From: Cyathus striatus
Taxonomy: Eukaryota; Basidiomycota; Agaricomycetes; Agaricales; Nidulariaceae
Direction: 5' to 3'
DNA length: 64,000 nt
NCBI GenBank assembly: GCA_025738555.1
Contig: JAOVFP010000010.1
Coordinates: 3,917,501 to 3,981,500 of the forward strand
The notes under the pieces were generated by a model that saw only the letters and a list, made by a program, of their open reading frames with translations, was not told the DNA's origin and ran no database searches. Shown here in pieces: positions 1 through 10,159 of the stretch. Numbering within the stretch: position 1 is the first letter of the stretch; each line of letters opens with the position of its first letter. Made by a program: the position numbers and the translations under genes.

Positions 1-16
1 AGAGCCAATTTCACTA

Positions 17-451
17 CTAGATCACAAATACCCCTTTCACTGGCATTGTCAGACTATCGGCCTCCCTGTGGTAATGTAAGAACCTTTTCACCCACTCTGG
101 ACTAAATGACATTATACCCAACCTTGCTACCATCATTTCATACTCCATATGCAGGGCCAGTCTAACCTCCTCTGATGTTTCCTCCACTGGGTGACCAGTT
201 AGCCTTGCCATGGTCTGCGCAACTCTGGCCTTGACTGCAGCCTGCTTACATATCTTTGCCCTTATTGCCCCCAACTCTCCTCCCTCGTCCACCTCCATTG
301 TGACCACTTTCGCCACCTCACCCTCTGTCCTTTCCTTCTTGCCACCCTTCAACTCCTTCTCAAGAGCTTCTAGCTCTGCTTGTTTGTGGAGAATTAACCT
401 AAGTTTCTCCTTGTGAGTATGGTCTTCATTCAATTGCACAGTGGAAGATAT
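17..451 (-). pseudogene. Antisense zinc-cluster protein of a gypsy element, N-terminal part (copy 1)
   Basis: A 140-codon open stretch is the homologue of the N-terminal third of the antisense gene at 55950-57592. Shared blocks include EKLRL, EALEKEL and KARVAQTMARLTG, followed by similar residues up to DSL-MPV. The homologous start codon reads ATA (449-451) instead of ATG, and the sequence leaves the family after the MPV motif near position 30, so the rest of the protein, including the zinc cluster, is absent. It lies just upstream of a polypurine tract and LTR in the same arrangement as the complete element. At the place where the large copy has an in-frame TGA (57377-57379) this copy has an arginine codon, which shows the ancestral state. 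The function is not known; it is named only by homology to the longer copy. Confidence 0.7.
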
Positions 452-631
452 GTTTTAAAGTGGTCATGTGTTAAGGAGTTGGTATAACAGGGTAAAGAAT
501 GGGTTTAATTTTTCCTCCACAGCTGACCTTTATATATCTGGACCTGATGTCAAAATACCGATCAAATTTTCAAAAGTTTATTGTTTGATCACATGCTCAG
601 GCCTCGAGGCTTGGCCTTAAGGGGGGAATAC
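452..631 (-). promoter_or_regulatory. Conserved upstream region of the antisense gene, overlapping the element's polypurine tract
   Basis: The stretch is nearly identical to 57593-57769. Read on the minus strand it has a TATATAAAGG box (about 529-538), roughly 80 bp before the antisense start codon. Read on the plus strand it ends in the polypurine tract AAGGGGGGAATAC (619-631) that would prime plus-strand DNA synthesis next to the LTR. Promoter activity is inferred from the conserved box and spacing. Confidence 0.5.
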
Positions 632-1139
632 TGTTATATCTTGTATCACCTACCTCCACAATTCATTTTGTTTACTCTGGACTTTAATTACATTCTCATT
701 ATTAGTTATTGATTACTGTACATAGATTACTTCCATTTCTTTTCTTCCATTCTACTGAGCTATCCCCTCAGTAATGTAGTATACATCTCATAGTGAGTCA
801 CTTATCATTCTTAAGTGTGCCACTATCAGTTTTACTTTACACCGCCATATGCACTCACTTCTCCAACATGTTTTATTATGTTTAATTAGTTATAGTCTTC
901 ATTCTACATTTGCTTACCCTGACCATACTTCTCTGCTGGGGCCTTTACTTACTCTGAGTCTCTAGTATTTAAGTAGCACTCGATTTGTACTTAGTCTTTA
1001 GTTTTGTATTGAACTACATCCTCACCCTCTTGTCTCTTCTGTCTCTCATCTTCTCTGAAGGGCTTGCCCTTACTCTGAAATCTAGGACCAGGAATCCCAG
1101 GGGCACAGCACATAAGCTGAAGCTGAAGTCCTACCTCAA
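632..1139 (+). mobile_element. Ty3/gypsy LTR (family 1), 3' truncated
   Basis: It begins TGTTATATC immediately after a polypurine tract and matches the first ~510 bp of the 651-bp LTR at 49424-50074. The match includes the CTGAGCTATCCCCTCAG block and the late CCCAGGGGC.CAGCACATAAGC block. Similarity stops abruptly after GAAGTCCTACC, where a minisatellite begins. It is the 3' LTR of the element whose antisense gene lies at 17-451. Confidence 0.85.
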
Positions 1140-1455
1140 GTAACAAGGGTGATGTTCTCCCTCCCCCATTTTGTCCTCATCTCGCAAATGACAAGGACAA
1201 ACCCCTGCACCTTGTCTTGCAAGTGAGAAGGGTGCTTTCCTCCTCCCCTCTCTCATCCTTGTCTCACAAATGACAAGGACAAACCCCTGCACCTTGTCTT
1301 GCAAGTGATGAGGGTGCTTTCCTCCTCCCCCCTTGTCCTTGTCTCACAAATGACAAGGAAAAACCCCTGCACCTTGTCTCACAAGTGACAAGGGTGCTGT
1401 TCCCCCCCTCCCCTGCCTCCTTGTCTCACAAGTGACAAGGAAGATCATCCTTCCC
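1140..1455. repeat. Minisatellite built on CTTGTCTCACAAGTGACAAGG-like units
   Basis: Four or five degenerate units of about 65-90 bp each contain a near-palindromic CTTGTCt(c/t)(a/g)caA(g/a)TGACAAGG core and a CCTGCACCTTGTC block. The same core recurs at 27390-28080, 58190-58560 and 63790-63960. No coding function is supported. Confidence 0.8.
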
Positions 1456-1695
1456 TCTGCCTCCTTGTCTTGGGGGAGGAGAGGGGAGAGATAGCGGGGG
1501 AAGGGGAGGGGAGGGGAGAACAATGGAAGGGGTGAGGAGGGGAGAAATAGTGGTGGAAGGGGATAGCAGGGGGGAAGGGAAGGGGAGGGGAGAGCAAGGG
1601 GAGGGAAGGAACAGTGGAGGGAGGGGATGGCAACAGAAGGGGAGGGGATGAGAGAGCGACGGAAGGAGAAGGGGCAAGAGGAGGGGACACCCACC
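1456..1695. repeat. Purine-rich (GGGGA)n-type tract
   Basis: About 230 bp on the plus strand is almost only G and A, in irregular GGGGAGGGGAGA units. Apparent proline/serine-rich reading frames on the other strand are a by-product of composition. Confidence 0.85.
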
Positions 1696-1785
1696 CTCAA
1701 TATGCGCTTGCCCCCATATCCCCACCTTCAATGCCCCCCCCCTCAATGTGTGCCCGCTGCCTGTGTACCACCACTATCACCCGGT

Positions 1786-2120
1786 TGTAACTGATGTCAA
1801 TAATAATGGAAATCCATATTTGAAAAGAGCTTTTAATACACAGATAAGATATATATTATAATTGTTTCAAAATATTTTTAAAACTACTACTTGTTATAGG
1901 CATGTGAACAGCTCAATGCTAGGCTTGGTGGCTTTGAATCTACTTTTAAAAAAATGACTCCAAACAATTTTGATTGGTTTTTACATACCATGTTGTTTTA
2001 TCACAGTAAGAATGTTATAGATAGGCAAGCAAGAAGAAGAAGACAAGAAGCTAATGAAATGGAAGTGGAAGAAGATGTGGCAGAGAATAATGACTTTCCA
2101 GCAAAAGATATTGTTCTCTA
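1786..2120 (+). pseudogene. KDZ-associated CxC6 gene, 3'-terminal fragment (copy 1)
   Basis: A partial exon ending RAFNTQ is followed by a ~60-bp AT-rich intron and a last exon starting ACEQLNARLGGFES, then KKMTP..FDWFLHTMLFYH and an acidic tail ending in TAA at 2118-2120. This matches the C-terminus of the CxC6 protein encoded at 3460-4209. The splice donor after the CAG codon reads AT instead of GT, so the intron could not be removed normally. Only the 3' end of the gene is present. CxC5/CxC6 genes are known companions of KDZ-type DNA transposons in basidiomycetes; the exact role of the protein is unknown. Confidence 0.7.
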
Positions 2121-2332
2121 AATAACTAAACTCATGTATCTGTAATCACATCTGGTAGCACATATATTACAATTATGTTTCAGCTAATATTGTTTGGCTT
2201 GTTTAGAAAAGGGTTTGAGGTGTGGTAAAATGTGGTAGTAATGCACTAGAAAAGGTATCAGAAGATGTGGTAAAATAAATTGACATTTGAAGCTGGTAAA
2301 GTTCTATAAATGAAGAATTCTTCACAAAATCT

Positions 2333-2664
2333 GTAAGGAATCCATTCATATTTGAAAAGAGCTTTTAATACATAGGTAAGAGCATATATAATAATGATAT
2401 AAAATGTTTTAATAACTACTTCTTAATAATAGGCATGTGAACAGCTCAATGCTTGGCTTGGTGGCTTTGAATTCATTTTTAAAAAAATGGCACCATATAA
2501 CTTTGATTGGTTTCTGCATGCCATGTTATTTTATCATAGCAAACAAATTATACAAAGGCAGGAAAAAAGAAAGAGACAGGAAGCTACTGATATTGAAGTG
2601 CAAGGTGATGTAGTAGATGATAATGATGATGATAGTTTTCCAGCTAATGATATTGTTCTTTAAA
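2333..2664 (+). pseudogene. KDZ-associated CxC6 gene, 3'-terminal fragment (copy 2)
   Basis: A tandem paralogue of the preceding fragment has the same exon-intron-exon layout: RAFNT, then ACEQLNAWLGGFE and MAPYNFDWFLHAMLFYH, then an acidic tail and a stop near 2661. Here the intron donor GTAAGA is intact, but the preceding CAG codon has become TAG. The two copies are clearly diverged, so the duplication is not recent. About 200 bp of non-coding AT-rich sequence follows before the next transposon end. Confidence 0.7.
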
Positions 2665-2869
2665 AAAATACATACATAGCTTCACATTTTAGCCAACTAT
2701 AGGTAGAAATGATTATAAATTAACAGTTTTTGTAGTATTCATTGAGATTTTAAACAGGAAAATTAAGGTATCAAACAGATCTTACAGATTCTGCATAAAT
2801 CTACACAGAATCCATGCAGAATATGTATGGAACATGCACAGAATTATCACCTATAATAATAAAAATAGC

Positions 2870-3145
2870 CAGTACTTTACGCTCCCCCCCCAGTCCATCC
2901 GGACTCCGGACGGACTCAATATAGTCCGGATAGTCCGGGTGGAGTCCGGTGGAGTCCTAATGGAATCTGGTGGAGTCCAGGTGGAGTCCGGTGGAGTCCG
3001 GGTGGAGTCCGGATGGAGTCCTGATGGAATAGATATTGTCCTGATGACATCCTGCTGGAATGTAAGGAGTCCTGGTGGAGTCCTGATGGACTTTGTATTT
3101 TTTAAAGTGACTCTGGGTGGACTCCAGGTAGACTCCAGGTGAACT
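2870..3145 (+). mobile_element. L-end of a DNA transposon with GGAGTCC subterminal repeats
   Basis: It starts CAGTACTTTACGCTCCCCC, the same end as the elements at 8408 and 17992. About 250 bp of densely repeated GGAGTCC/GGACTCC motifs follow, such as GTCCGGTGGAGTCC and GTCCAGGTGGAGTCC. The matching other end is not found, so the boundary and target duplication are unknown. The broken CxC5/CxC6 gene lies 0.3 kb inside this end, so this may be a remnant of a large KDZ-type element; that link is inference. Confidence 0.6.
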
Positions 3146-3149
3146 TCAC

Positions 3150-3465
3150 AGCAAGAAATGGAGATTGATATTTTCCCACACCTATTGATAACATACTATC
3201 TCACATCTCACTACTACATCTTACAAATCAATTATATTTCATGCTACCACTACTATTCTTTACTACATTTTCCCACACCCTTCAGTATTGATAGCATACT
3301 ACCTTCCTACCACATCTTCCTATGTTTCTTCTACAATATTTTCCCACACCTATTTTTCTCCTACCAGATATCTCTGCAGCACATTTTCTGACACATCTTC
3401 TACCATATTTCCCACACCTATTATTTCTGATGCCTCTTCTACCATATCTTCCAATACTTCTACAA
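3150..3465. repeat. Degenerate TTTTCCCACACC minisatellite
   Basis: A pyrimidine-rich stretch has recurring TTTTCCCACACCTATT, CTACCACATCTTC and similar blocks at about 50-110 bp spacing. Short open stretches in all frames reflect the composition. It separates the transposon end at 2870 from the 3' end of the CxC6 gene. Confidence 0.6.
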
Positions 3466-5956
3466 CAGACCATCATCATGTTCAAAATCTTCACTAATAA
3501 TACTAAAGTTTTGGCTGTTCTGCCGTTTTATTACATGTTGAGTATGATAAAAGATCATAGAATGTATGAACCAATTAAAGTTGCTTGGAGTCATACGTTT
3601 CATAATAGATTCAAATCCACCAAGCCATGAATTTAGTTGTTCACAGGCTTGTGTATTGAATGCTCGTTTATGATATCTTTCACCATTTCTATCTTGTGCA
3701 ATATAAACTAGATTTGGTGAAGAACCATCATGTGGTGCTGGATTACACCACTTTCTACAAAGGTAATCATCTGAGCGGTGATTTGTATAGTGATAGCCAT
3801 CTACTACAAAGCGGCTACTTTTAAACCAATCTACCCAACTTCCATTTGCAACTGCTGTTCGAAGAAGTTTACATGCCTTATCAATACATATGTAATCTGG
3901 TCTTAATTCTTCATCAGGAAAAACATCTTCTAAGAACTTAAGTATATTGGTTGTTGATTTAGATTTCACAAACTTTGTCCATGCAATTACAGCACCACAT
4001 GGAGCACATATTGTTTCTACACAATAATAGCAAGAGGCACTAAAATAATGAGATTTCTTTGAAATATTGGTATCTGATTCATCATGAGGCTGCTGAACAC
4101 GTCTTCCTCGGTTTTTATTCCAAGGTGGATTTTCAGCTGGTTTGCGAAGCATTCTTCGTGCACCATTTAAGTAATCTGAACTATGTTCTAAATTATATTT
4201 ACGCCACATTTCCTGGTGCTCATTGCAAGCTTGTGTATTATCTATCTTTTGATTTTGACAGTCACGAACACGGCATCTTGCTCCAAATTCTTGATTGTGA
4301 ACATCACAAAATACACCTCCTCTATGGTTTACAAGTGTGTTGGAACAATTGTCATATGCACAGTGCTTAAAATATGTATTAGTATAATATTGTTTAGTTT
4401 TAGTTGTGCATTACCTGTGGCCCCATAACAATCCCATCAATTACTACCATTTTAACTGTTGCACTCTCATCTGGTAGTGAGTCTTGAGTTTCTCTATAAG
4501 GCTGTGTACACTCTAAGCAGCTGTGATCATGTGTATCTTTTGATTTTGACAGTCACGAACACGGCATCTTGCTCCAAATTCTTGATTGTGAACATCACAA
4601 AATACACCTCCTCTATGGTTTACAAGTGTGTTGGAACAATTGTCATATGCACAGTGCTTAAAATATGTATTAGTATAATATTGTTTAGTTTTAGTTGTGC
4701 ATTACCTGTGGCCCCATAACAATCCCATCAATTACTACCATTTTAACTGTTGCACTCTCATCTGGTAGTGAGTCTTGAGTTTCTCTATAAGGCTGTGTAC
4801 ACTCTAAGCAGCTGTGATCATGTGATGCACGTATTTTTCCATTTTCACCCAACCTTGCAAATGCTTCTTCTGTTAATGCAGTAATTGAAAGACCATCAAG
4901 ATTAATAAAATTAACACCAGATCCTGCAGAAACCATGCGTATTGATTCATGTATAAAAGCCCCCCAGACTTGTCTTCAGCTTATTTCCTTTCCATTTCCA
5001 AAACTATTGTTCCAATATTCCATATATGCTGCAGCAGATGCATGAAAGCTATATATACCATTCAGAACACCTTGAGAAAATGCCCTATCTACCCATAGTT
5101 TTTTTCCTACTTTCAGATATTTAGCAGAGTTTAAATGAACCATATAATATCCCTGTTTTTCATCATAGGCTCGTTCATGTTCTGCAGAATATAATGTTTT
5201 ACATTTTTCACAAGTACCTGATACTACATAAGCATGTTCAAATATTTTTGAGCCTTTAATTAATGTTGCTTTAGGTACATCTCTAACTTTAGTATGCACA
5301 TGTAGTGCCCGTCCTTTACAGCTCAGTGTCTCACACTCTGCAGCTATAGGACATATTATATGAACAGGATCAATACTAGCATGAGATACAGGTTTCAGTT
5401 GACCTTCAAAAACTTTTCTCTCCTGATTGAAAGGATACAAGTTCAGAAGTCTTGCCATTTCATCTAATTTAGTGCCTAACAAAATAGATCTGCCTGTTCG
5501 AGTTGTGTGTTCATCAATTTCATTATCTTCAAAGAGATCATCTGAGTCCATGCCAATTTTTTCCTGAATAGCTCTAGCCAGTAATCTAATCCATGCAGTT
5601 GCATCAACATTTTTTTCTCCTGTTAACTTTGCATTCTGCTGTCTTGCATGAAAACTCAACAAATCAACATTATCAATCATAGAGAACAATATAACCAATG
5701 TGGCAGAGAGTGTGATATTGGAACCAAAATTTGACAGAATAAATTTACTGAATACATCAAATGTGATGTTAGGAAATGATTGTTCTCCTGCTGCAAGTAC
5801 TGGTTGAATAAAAATAAATAGAACTAGTATTGCACTTGGGAGCCATTGAAATAGCCAAATTATTAATAACCAGAATAAAATATGTTGAGTGATTTCTGGC
5901 ATGAATATAGCCCATATACAGGTTAAGCACCACAGATATGTCTCAAAGGTTACCAT
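3460..5956 (-). pseudogene. KDZ-transposon-associated CxC5/CxC6 protein gene, disrupted
   Basis: Read on the minus strand. The 5' part (5956-4976) carries a hydrophobic N-terminus, NITFDVFSKFILSNFG, and a cysteine cluster (ICP..CETLSCKGRAL, then GTCEKCKTLYSAEHERAY) typical of CxC5. An in-frame TGA (4976-4978, probably from CGA) precedes RQVWGAFIHESIRM. A 49-nt GT..AG intron (4657-4705) leads into the CxC6 cluster (HCAYDNC..GGVFCDVHN..GARCRVRDC). Then come CYYCVETICAPCGAVIAWTKF, DYICIDKACKLLRTA, SRFVVDGYHYTNH, WCNPAPHDGSSPNLV and the tail ending in TAA at 3460. A perfect 291-bp tandem duplication (4243-4824) puts a second intron and a stop in the reading frame. Proteins of this family accompany KDZ transposases; no KDZ transposase is seen here. 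Family assignment is by recalled motif order, not by search. Confidence 0.75.
4243..4824. repeat. Perfect 291-bp tandem duplication inside the CxC6 gene
   Basis: 4243-4533 and 4534-4824 appear identical. Each unit contains the 3' part of one exon, a complete 49-nt intron (minus strand 4366-4414 and 4657-4705) and the 5' part of the next exon. Identity without any difference implies a very recent event compared with the decay around it. Confidence 0.92.
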
Positions 5957-6057
5957 CCAACTGAAAAATCATATTGTAAACTATTACAATTTGAGTTCAA
6001 TATACTTACTTGCGCTTCTTTGAACTTAATTTCTCTTTATCCTCATGAGCCTTCTCA

Positions 6058-6557
6058 CATTGAGAAGGACTTAAAGCATAATTTTTGCAATGTATCTGCA
6101 GCTTTCATAATGTCTTTCTCATGTTTCATTAACTGCTGTATTCTCAATGCTAGTAGATCAGTTGTAGACATTCCTTTTCTAAATCCTTCTACTAAAAATA
6201 TGTTTTCTATCAACTCAAAAGGTAAAATTGGACATCTAATAATTAGAATGGCAAGAATTCTGTTACTCACCTTATGGTTATTTGATCAGTGAAGGCTGCT
6301 GCTCCAAGATATTCAGGCCATTTTGACAACTGTCCTGCACATAATTTTAATAGAACTTGGTACAATGTAAAATGTCCTTTTTCTACAACACCATTTGCAT
6401 GTTTATTATAAGGACTGATCTGAACTTGAGGTACATTTAATTTGGTCATTAGAATTTTAAAAGCCTTCTGTACTTTGGATTCATTATCTGTAGTAAATTG
6501 AATAGATATACTATATTGGTAATAATTCTGATCTTGGAAGAATCCTGTATATTTCAC
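6058..6557 (-). pseudogene. Retroelement integrase core and linker, decayed
   Basis: The minus strand encodes FTTDNESKVQKAF, ISPYNKHANGVVEKGHFTL and KLCAGQLSKWPEYLGAAAF, the second-aspartate to glutamate part of an integrase catalytic core (the usual FTTDNGSE is here FTTDNESK). After a frame change near 6267 it encodes ILPFELIENIFLVEGFRKGM and MKHEKDIMKAADTLQKLCFKS. The coding then stops at an inverted junction and resumes on the plus strand at 6576. The family resembles fungal Ty3/gypsy integrases but is distinct from the element at 49.4 kb. No protease or reverse transcriptase for it is present. Confidence 0.65.
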
Positions 6558-6648
6558 TCCTCCACGAGATCAGGTACAGCAGTTAATGAAACATGAGAAA
6601 GACATTATGAAAGCTGCAGATACATTGCAAAAATTATGCTTTAAGTCC
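6067..6648. repeat. 73-bp inverted duplication within integrase coding sequence
   Basis: 6067-6139 (minus) and 6576-6648 (plus) are the same 73-bp coding segment in opposite orientation, separated by 436 bp of upstream integrase sequence. The right arm abuts CACTCCTCCACGAGATCAGG, a string also seen at the edge of another repeat near 25340-25362. Confidence 0.85.
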
Positions 6649-6987
6649 AAAGAGCAATTTGAAAGAAGATTTAGACAGAAGTTGCTTCACAATAAATATG
6701 ATCCTGGAGAACTAGTGTTAGTCCAGAATACCCAATATGAAATGCAACTAAATAAAAAAAATAATGCACAATATTGTGATCCATATGAAGTTATTAAAAA
6801 GACATTAGGTAGAGCATACAAAATGCAAGAACTAGATGGATTCATAGTTTATTCATCTATAGCTGCATTCAGAATAATTCCATACATTTACAGAGATCAT
6901 TGGTTTATGAAAGATAACAAATATAAACATGTAAATGTAACTGATTCAGATTCAAGTTCACAAAATTCAGATTCAGATACTGATTAG
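6570..6987 (+). pseudogene. Integrase C-terminal part, inverted relative to its core
   Basis: The plus strand stays open from MKHEKDIMKAADTLQKLCF through KEQFERRFRQKLLHNKYDPGELVLV, then RAYKMQELDGFIVYSSIAAFRIIPYIY and an acidic serine-rich tail, to TAG at 6985-6987. It continues the integrase encoded on the opposite strand at 6058-6557, whose last ~24 codons are duplicated here. The DPGELVLV..Y.GPYEV-type module (here YCDPYEVIKKTLGRAYK) is the usual C-terminal region of gypsy integrases. The original gene was therefore broken by an inverted duplication. Confidence 0.65.
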
Positions 6988-7048
6988 GTTAGTGACATCT
7001 GGAACTATTACTAAAAAGAAAATGAATAAAAATTTAATTTAATATACA

Positions 7049-7740
7049 TTGAACCATATTAAAAAGGAGTGTGAGTGCATTTTTTCTAGTAACTCAAACC
7101 TCTTTGCATCACATTTTTCACTCATGTCTACTCTCCTCCCAACTCTGGTGCCAAACAGCCTACTTCTCCCACTTCACTCTTGGCTGTCATCACTTATTTT
7201 CTTGACTATGCCATTCCTTCCACTCCATTGCCCCTTACCAAAATCTCAATGTCTGATCTTTTGCCTATTATGGGAACTAAATCCCTACCCCATACTCCTT
7301 CATCTACCAGTATCAGTGAGAATTCCAACATATTCCCTTACTGCCATGCACACCTATTTAATTCAATAAAAATGGAAACCAATACATTGATCTTGAATAT
7401 GCATGATTCACCTGGTCACCTCAAGAACAGGCTAAAGTGTATAGTCTTAAGTTGCTTCTCAAAGGCATGCTCTCTTCTCACTTCAATCCACACAACTTCA
7501 ACATTATTAAGATTCATTATGGAGATCAGCCCTTTCAGTTCCACTCATATACCCTCTTTATTGATCCAATTTACAACTGAACTCTGCATTCCAATACCTC
7601 CTTTACTGAATGGGTTACCACCATTGTTCATAACAAATGAATTGCATTGTACTATTCATTTAATATTTGAAGACAATGTGAAAATATTTATATATAACTC
7701 CATTGTTTTTCACTGCCATTGTTCACACAATGGCAGATAG
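7049..7740 (+). other. Open but unrecognised stretch downstream of the integrase fragment
   Basis: Two overlapping frames stay open (7049-7369 and 7180-7740, the latter 186 codons). The longer frame has MSDLLPIMGTKSLPHTPSST-like low-complexity text and no motif I recognise. It may be decayed gag or simply CpG-poor non-coding sequence. The last 100 bp runs into the ATTGTTC-rich repeat. Confidence 0.2.
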
Positions 7741-8399
7741 GTATCACTGTTCACTACTCCATTGTTATAAAAATAGACTTCTATTGTTGTTGTCTAGAAC
7801 AATGTAACTCTTTACTTAGAACAATGCAATTCATTACACATTGTTCCAACATATGCTATTGTCCTCTGCTGACTAATCCTTCAATACTATTGTCCTGTAC
7901 AGCCTCAGATCTAAAATCAACACTTGCACACTACTCATTTTGGAGAATAATGTAGGATGGTAGAGTGGGAATTGAATTACTAAGCAGGTTGGAAAAAGGT
8001 ATATAAGGAGGGCAGTTTGGCAGTAGATAGATAGCTACCCACCCTTCAGTAGTCTCACCCTATTGTCAGTAGTCAGTTAGTTTTATAAGTACTCTTTATT
8101 AGTAAAAGTACAGTCAGAAACAGTATTAGTACCAGTAACAGAAACTGAAGAGTCACAGTATAAGTCAAAGTAATAGTTTAGTACAGTATCAGTATCAGTA
8201 TCAGAATCAGAAGCAGAGTATTATTTTATTATTACACACTTCAGTTATAGGTCAAGTTTTAAGCAAGTTAAGCATTGATCTATACAATATACACATCAAA
8301 TATAGCACCAAGTCTATAGTGTGTATTATACCTCTCTCATTGCTGTACAAAATCATCTATCAAATTTCCAAGAATATTCTTGCCAAATATTTCCTGACA
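7650..8399 (+). mobile_element. LTR-like repeat of the ATTGTTC family (family 3)
   Basis: The 5' half has many ATTGTTC/GAACAAT motifs, then a conserved block (CTATTGTCCTGTACAGCCTC, then TTTGGAGAATAATG.AGGAT), a TATATAAGGAGGGCAG TATA-like box near 8000, and a pyrimidine-rich region with GTCAAGTTTTAAGCAAG. The same order of blocks occurs at 59190-60276. Both look like promoter-bearing LTRs, but exact ends and target duplication could not be fixed. Confidence 0.5.
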
Positions 8400-8407
8400 C
8401 TCAGATG

Positions 8408-10151
8408 CAGTATTTTACCCTCCCCCCCAATTTCCGGACGGACTCCAGACAGACAAGAAAATGTCCAGAATTTCCGGGTGGACTCCATATGAAAACCAGA
8501 TTTTCCAGATGGAATCCACATGGAATACAGATTTTCTGGATGGAGTCCAGATGGACATGATAATTTCCAGACAAAGTCCACATTGAGTCCATGTTAAAGA
8601 ACATTTTTTCTGGGTGGAATCCAGGTGGAATGAGAAATTTTCCAATTAATGGAAATGAAATATAACCTTGTTTTCCCATAAAGTCACATAGTATTACAGT
8701 ATTACAGTATCACAATATCAAGTGTCTCACAGTATTGCAATCATCACAGTTATTTTCGCATGGTATTACACTTGTCACACTTTTTGCAGTATGACAGTAT
8801 TGGAGTTGTTACAGTTACCATTGCATAGTGTCACAGTATTATATATGGTTATAATGAAGCAAATATCACATTCACATTGTCATAGTCATCAGGGTCATCT
8901 TCATTATCACACTTATCACATAGTGTCACAGCTGTCAACATCTGTGATATTGTGACACTACAAAAAGTGTGACACCATGTAAAAAGTGTGATACTATGTG
9001 TTGAGTGTGACATGATGTGTTGAGTGTGATACCATGTGAAAAGTGTGACACAACACAAAAAGTGTGACACAATGTGAAAAGTGTGACACAATGTGAAAAG
9101 TAGCTGTGATAACTGCAAGACTGTGAGACACATAATATTGTGATACTGCAATACTATGCAACATTGTGACACCTGTGTCACACTCAACACACTGCATCAT
9201 GCAAGTGTGTTACACTCGATGCATAATGTCATGCTCCACACACCATGTCATGCTCAATACACAGTGTTACACTCAATACATGGTGTCATGCTTAACACAC
9301 CATGTCACACTCAACACACAGTGTCACATGGTGTCATGCTCAACACATGGTGTCACACTTAATGCACAGTGTCACACTCAATGTGTAGTATCACATTCAA
9401 TGCATCATGTCACACTCAACACACAGTGCCATGCTCAACACATAGTGTCACACTTAATGCATAGTGTCACACTCAATGTGTAGTGTCACATTCAATGCAT
9501 TATGTCACACTTAACACACAGTGTCACACTTAATGCATAGTGTCACACTCAATATGTAGTATCACATTCAATGCATCATGTCACACTCAGCACATAGTGA
9601 CATGCTCAATGCATAGTATCACACTCAGCACACAGTGTCACACTTGACATAATTATAGAAGTTGTGGACTGTACAGCATGTGCCCATACACAAGCTAGCC
9701 ATAGTGTAATAGTTATGCACACTATCCACTATCATGTGAATAGGTATTATGTAATCATCACAACAATATTGGTTCAAACTATGCAACTATGCCATGCTCT
9801 ACTAATTTATTTATGATACAAGTAAAATAAGTAATAAACTACTAATTAATACAAGCTACCTGGAATCCATATGGATTCCAGGTGGAGTCCAGTATAGCAA
9901 ATTCCTTTGGAATTCCGGCTGAAAGGCGGAATTTGGCCAATAATCCAGATTCCATATGGAATTCATCTGGAAAGCACCCGGACTGGAAAACTAAAATTTG
10001 GCTGGTGTCTCTGCCAAAACAAGTCCACCCAGAGTCCAGATGGAGTCCGTGGAATGGCCAGAAATTCCGTGGAAATTCCGTGGACTTTCCAGGGAGTCCG
10101 TGGATTCTGTCCAGACTCCAGAAGGAATTTAGGGGGAAGTGTAAAGACCTC
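8408..10151 (+). mobile_element. Non-autonomous DNA transposon A, copy 1, with 8-bp target duplication
   Basis: The left end is CAGTATTTTACCCTCC and the right end is GGGGGAAGTGTAAAGACCTC. It is flanked by CTCAGATG at 8400-8407 and 10152-10159. The outer ~250 bp on each side are packed with GGACTCC/GGAGTCC and ATTTCC motifs. The centre (8960-9640) is a TGTCACACTCAACACA minisatellite. No transposase is encoded. The element is 1744 bp long and is clearly related to the copy at 17992-19510 over both ends and the conserved GTTGTGGACTGTACAGCAT block. The 8-bp duplication is compatible with hAT or KDZ/Zisupton-type transposition; the ends alone do not decide. Confidence 0.88.
8960..9645. repeat. Minisatellite inside transposon A copy 1 (GTGTCACACTCAACACA units)
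   Basis: Tens of 18-22-bp units alternate between GTGACACaaTGTGaaAAGT on the left and GTGTCACACTCAACACACA on the right, so the array changes orientation near 9150 and could fold back. Open frames across it are repeat artefacts. Confidence 0.85.
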
Positions 10152-10159
10152 CTCAGATG

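Noticed and set aside
1344..1746. Three overlapping proline/serine-rich open frames on the minus strand
   Set aside because: They lie in a purine-rich simple-sequence tract and stay open only because of composition.
8849..9483. Histidine/serine/threonine-rich frames in the CACA-rich region
   Set aside because: These are translations of the TGTCACACTCAACACA minisatellite within transposon A.
9150..9650. Possible CRISPR-like array
   Set aside because: Units are contiguous with no unique spacers, and the genome is fungal; it is a minisatellite.
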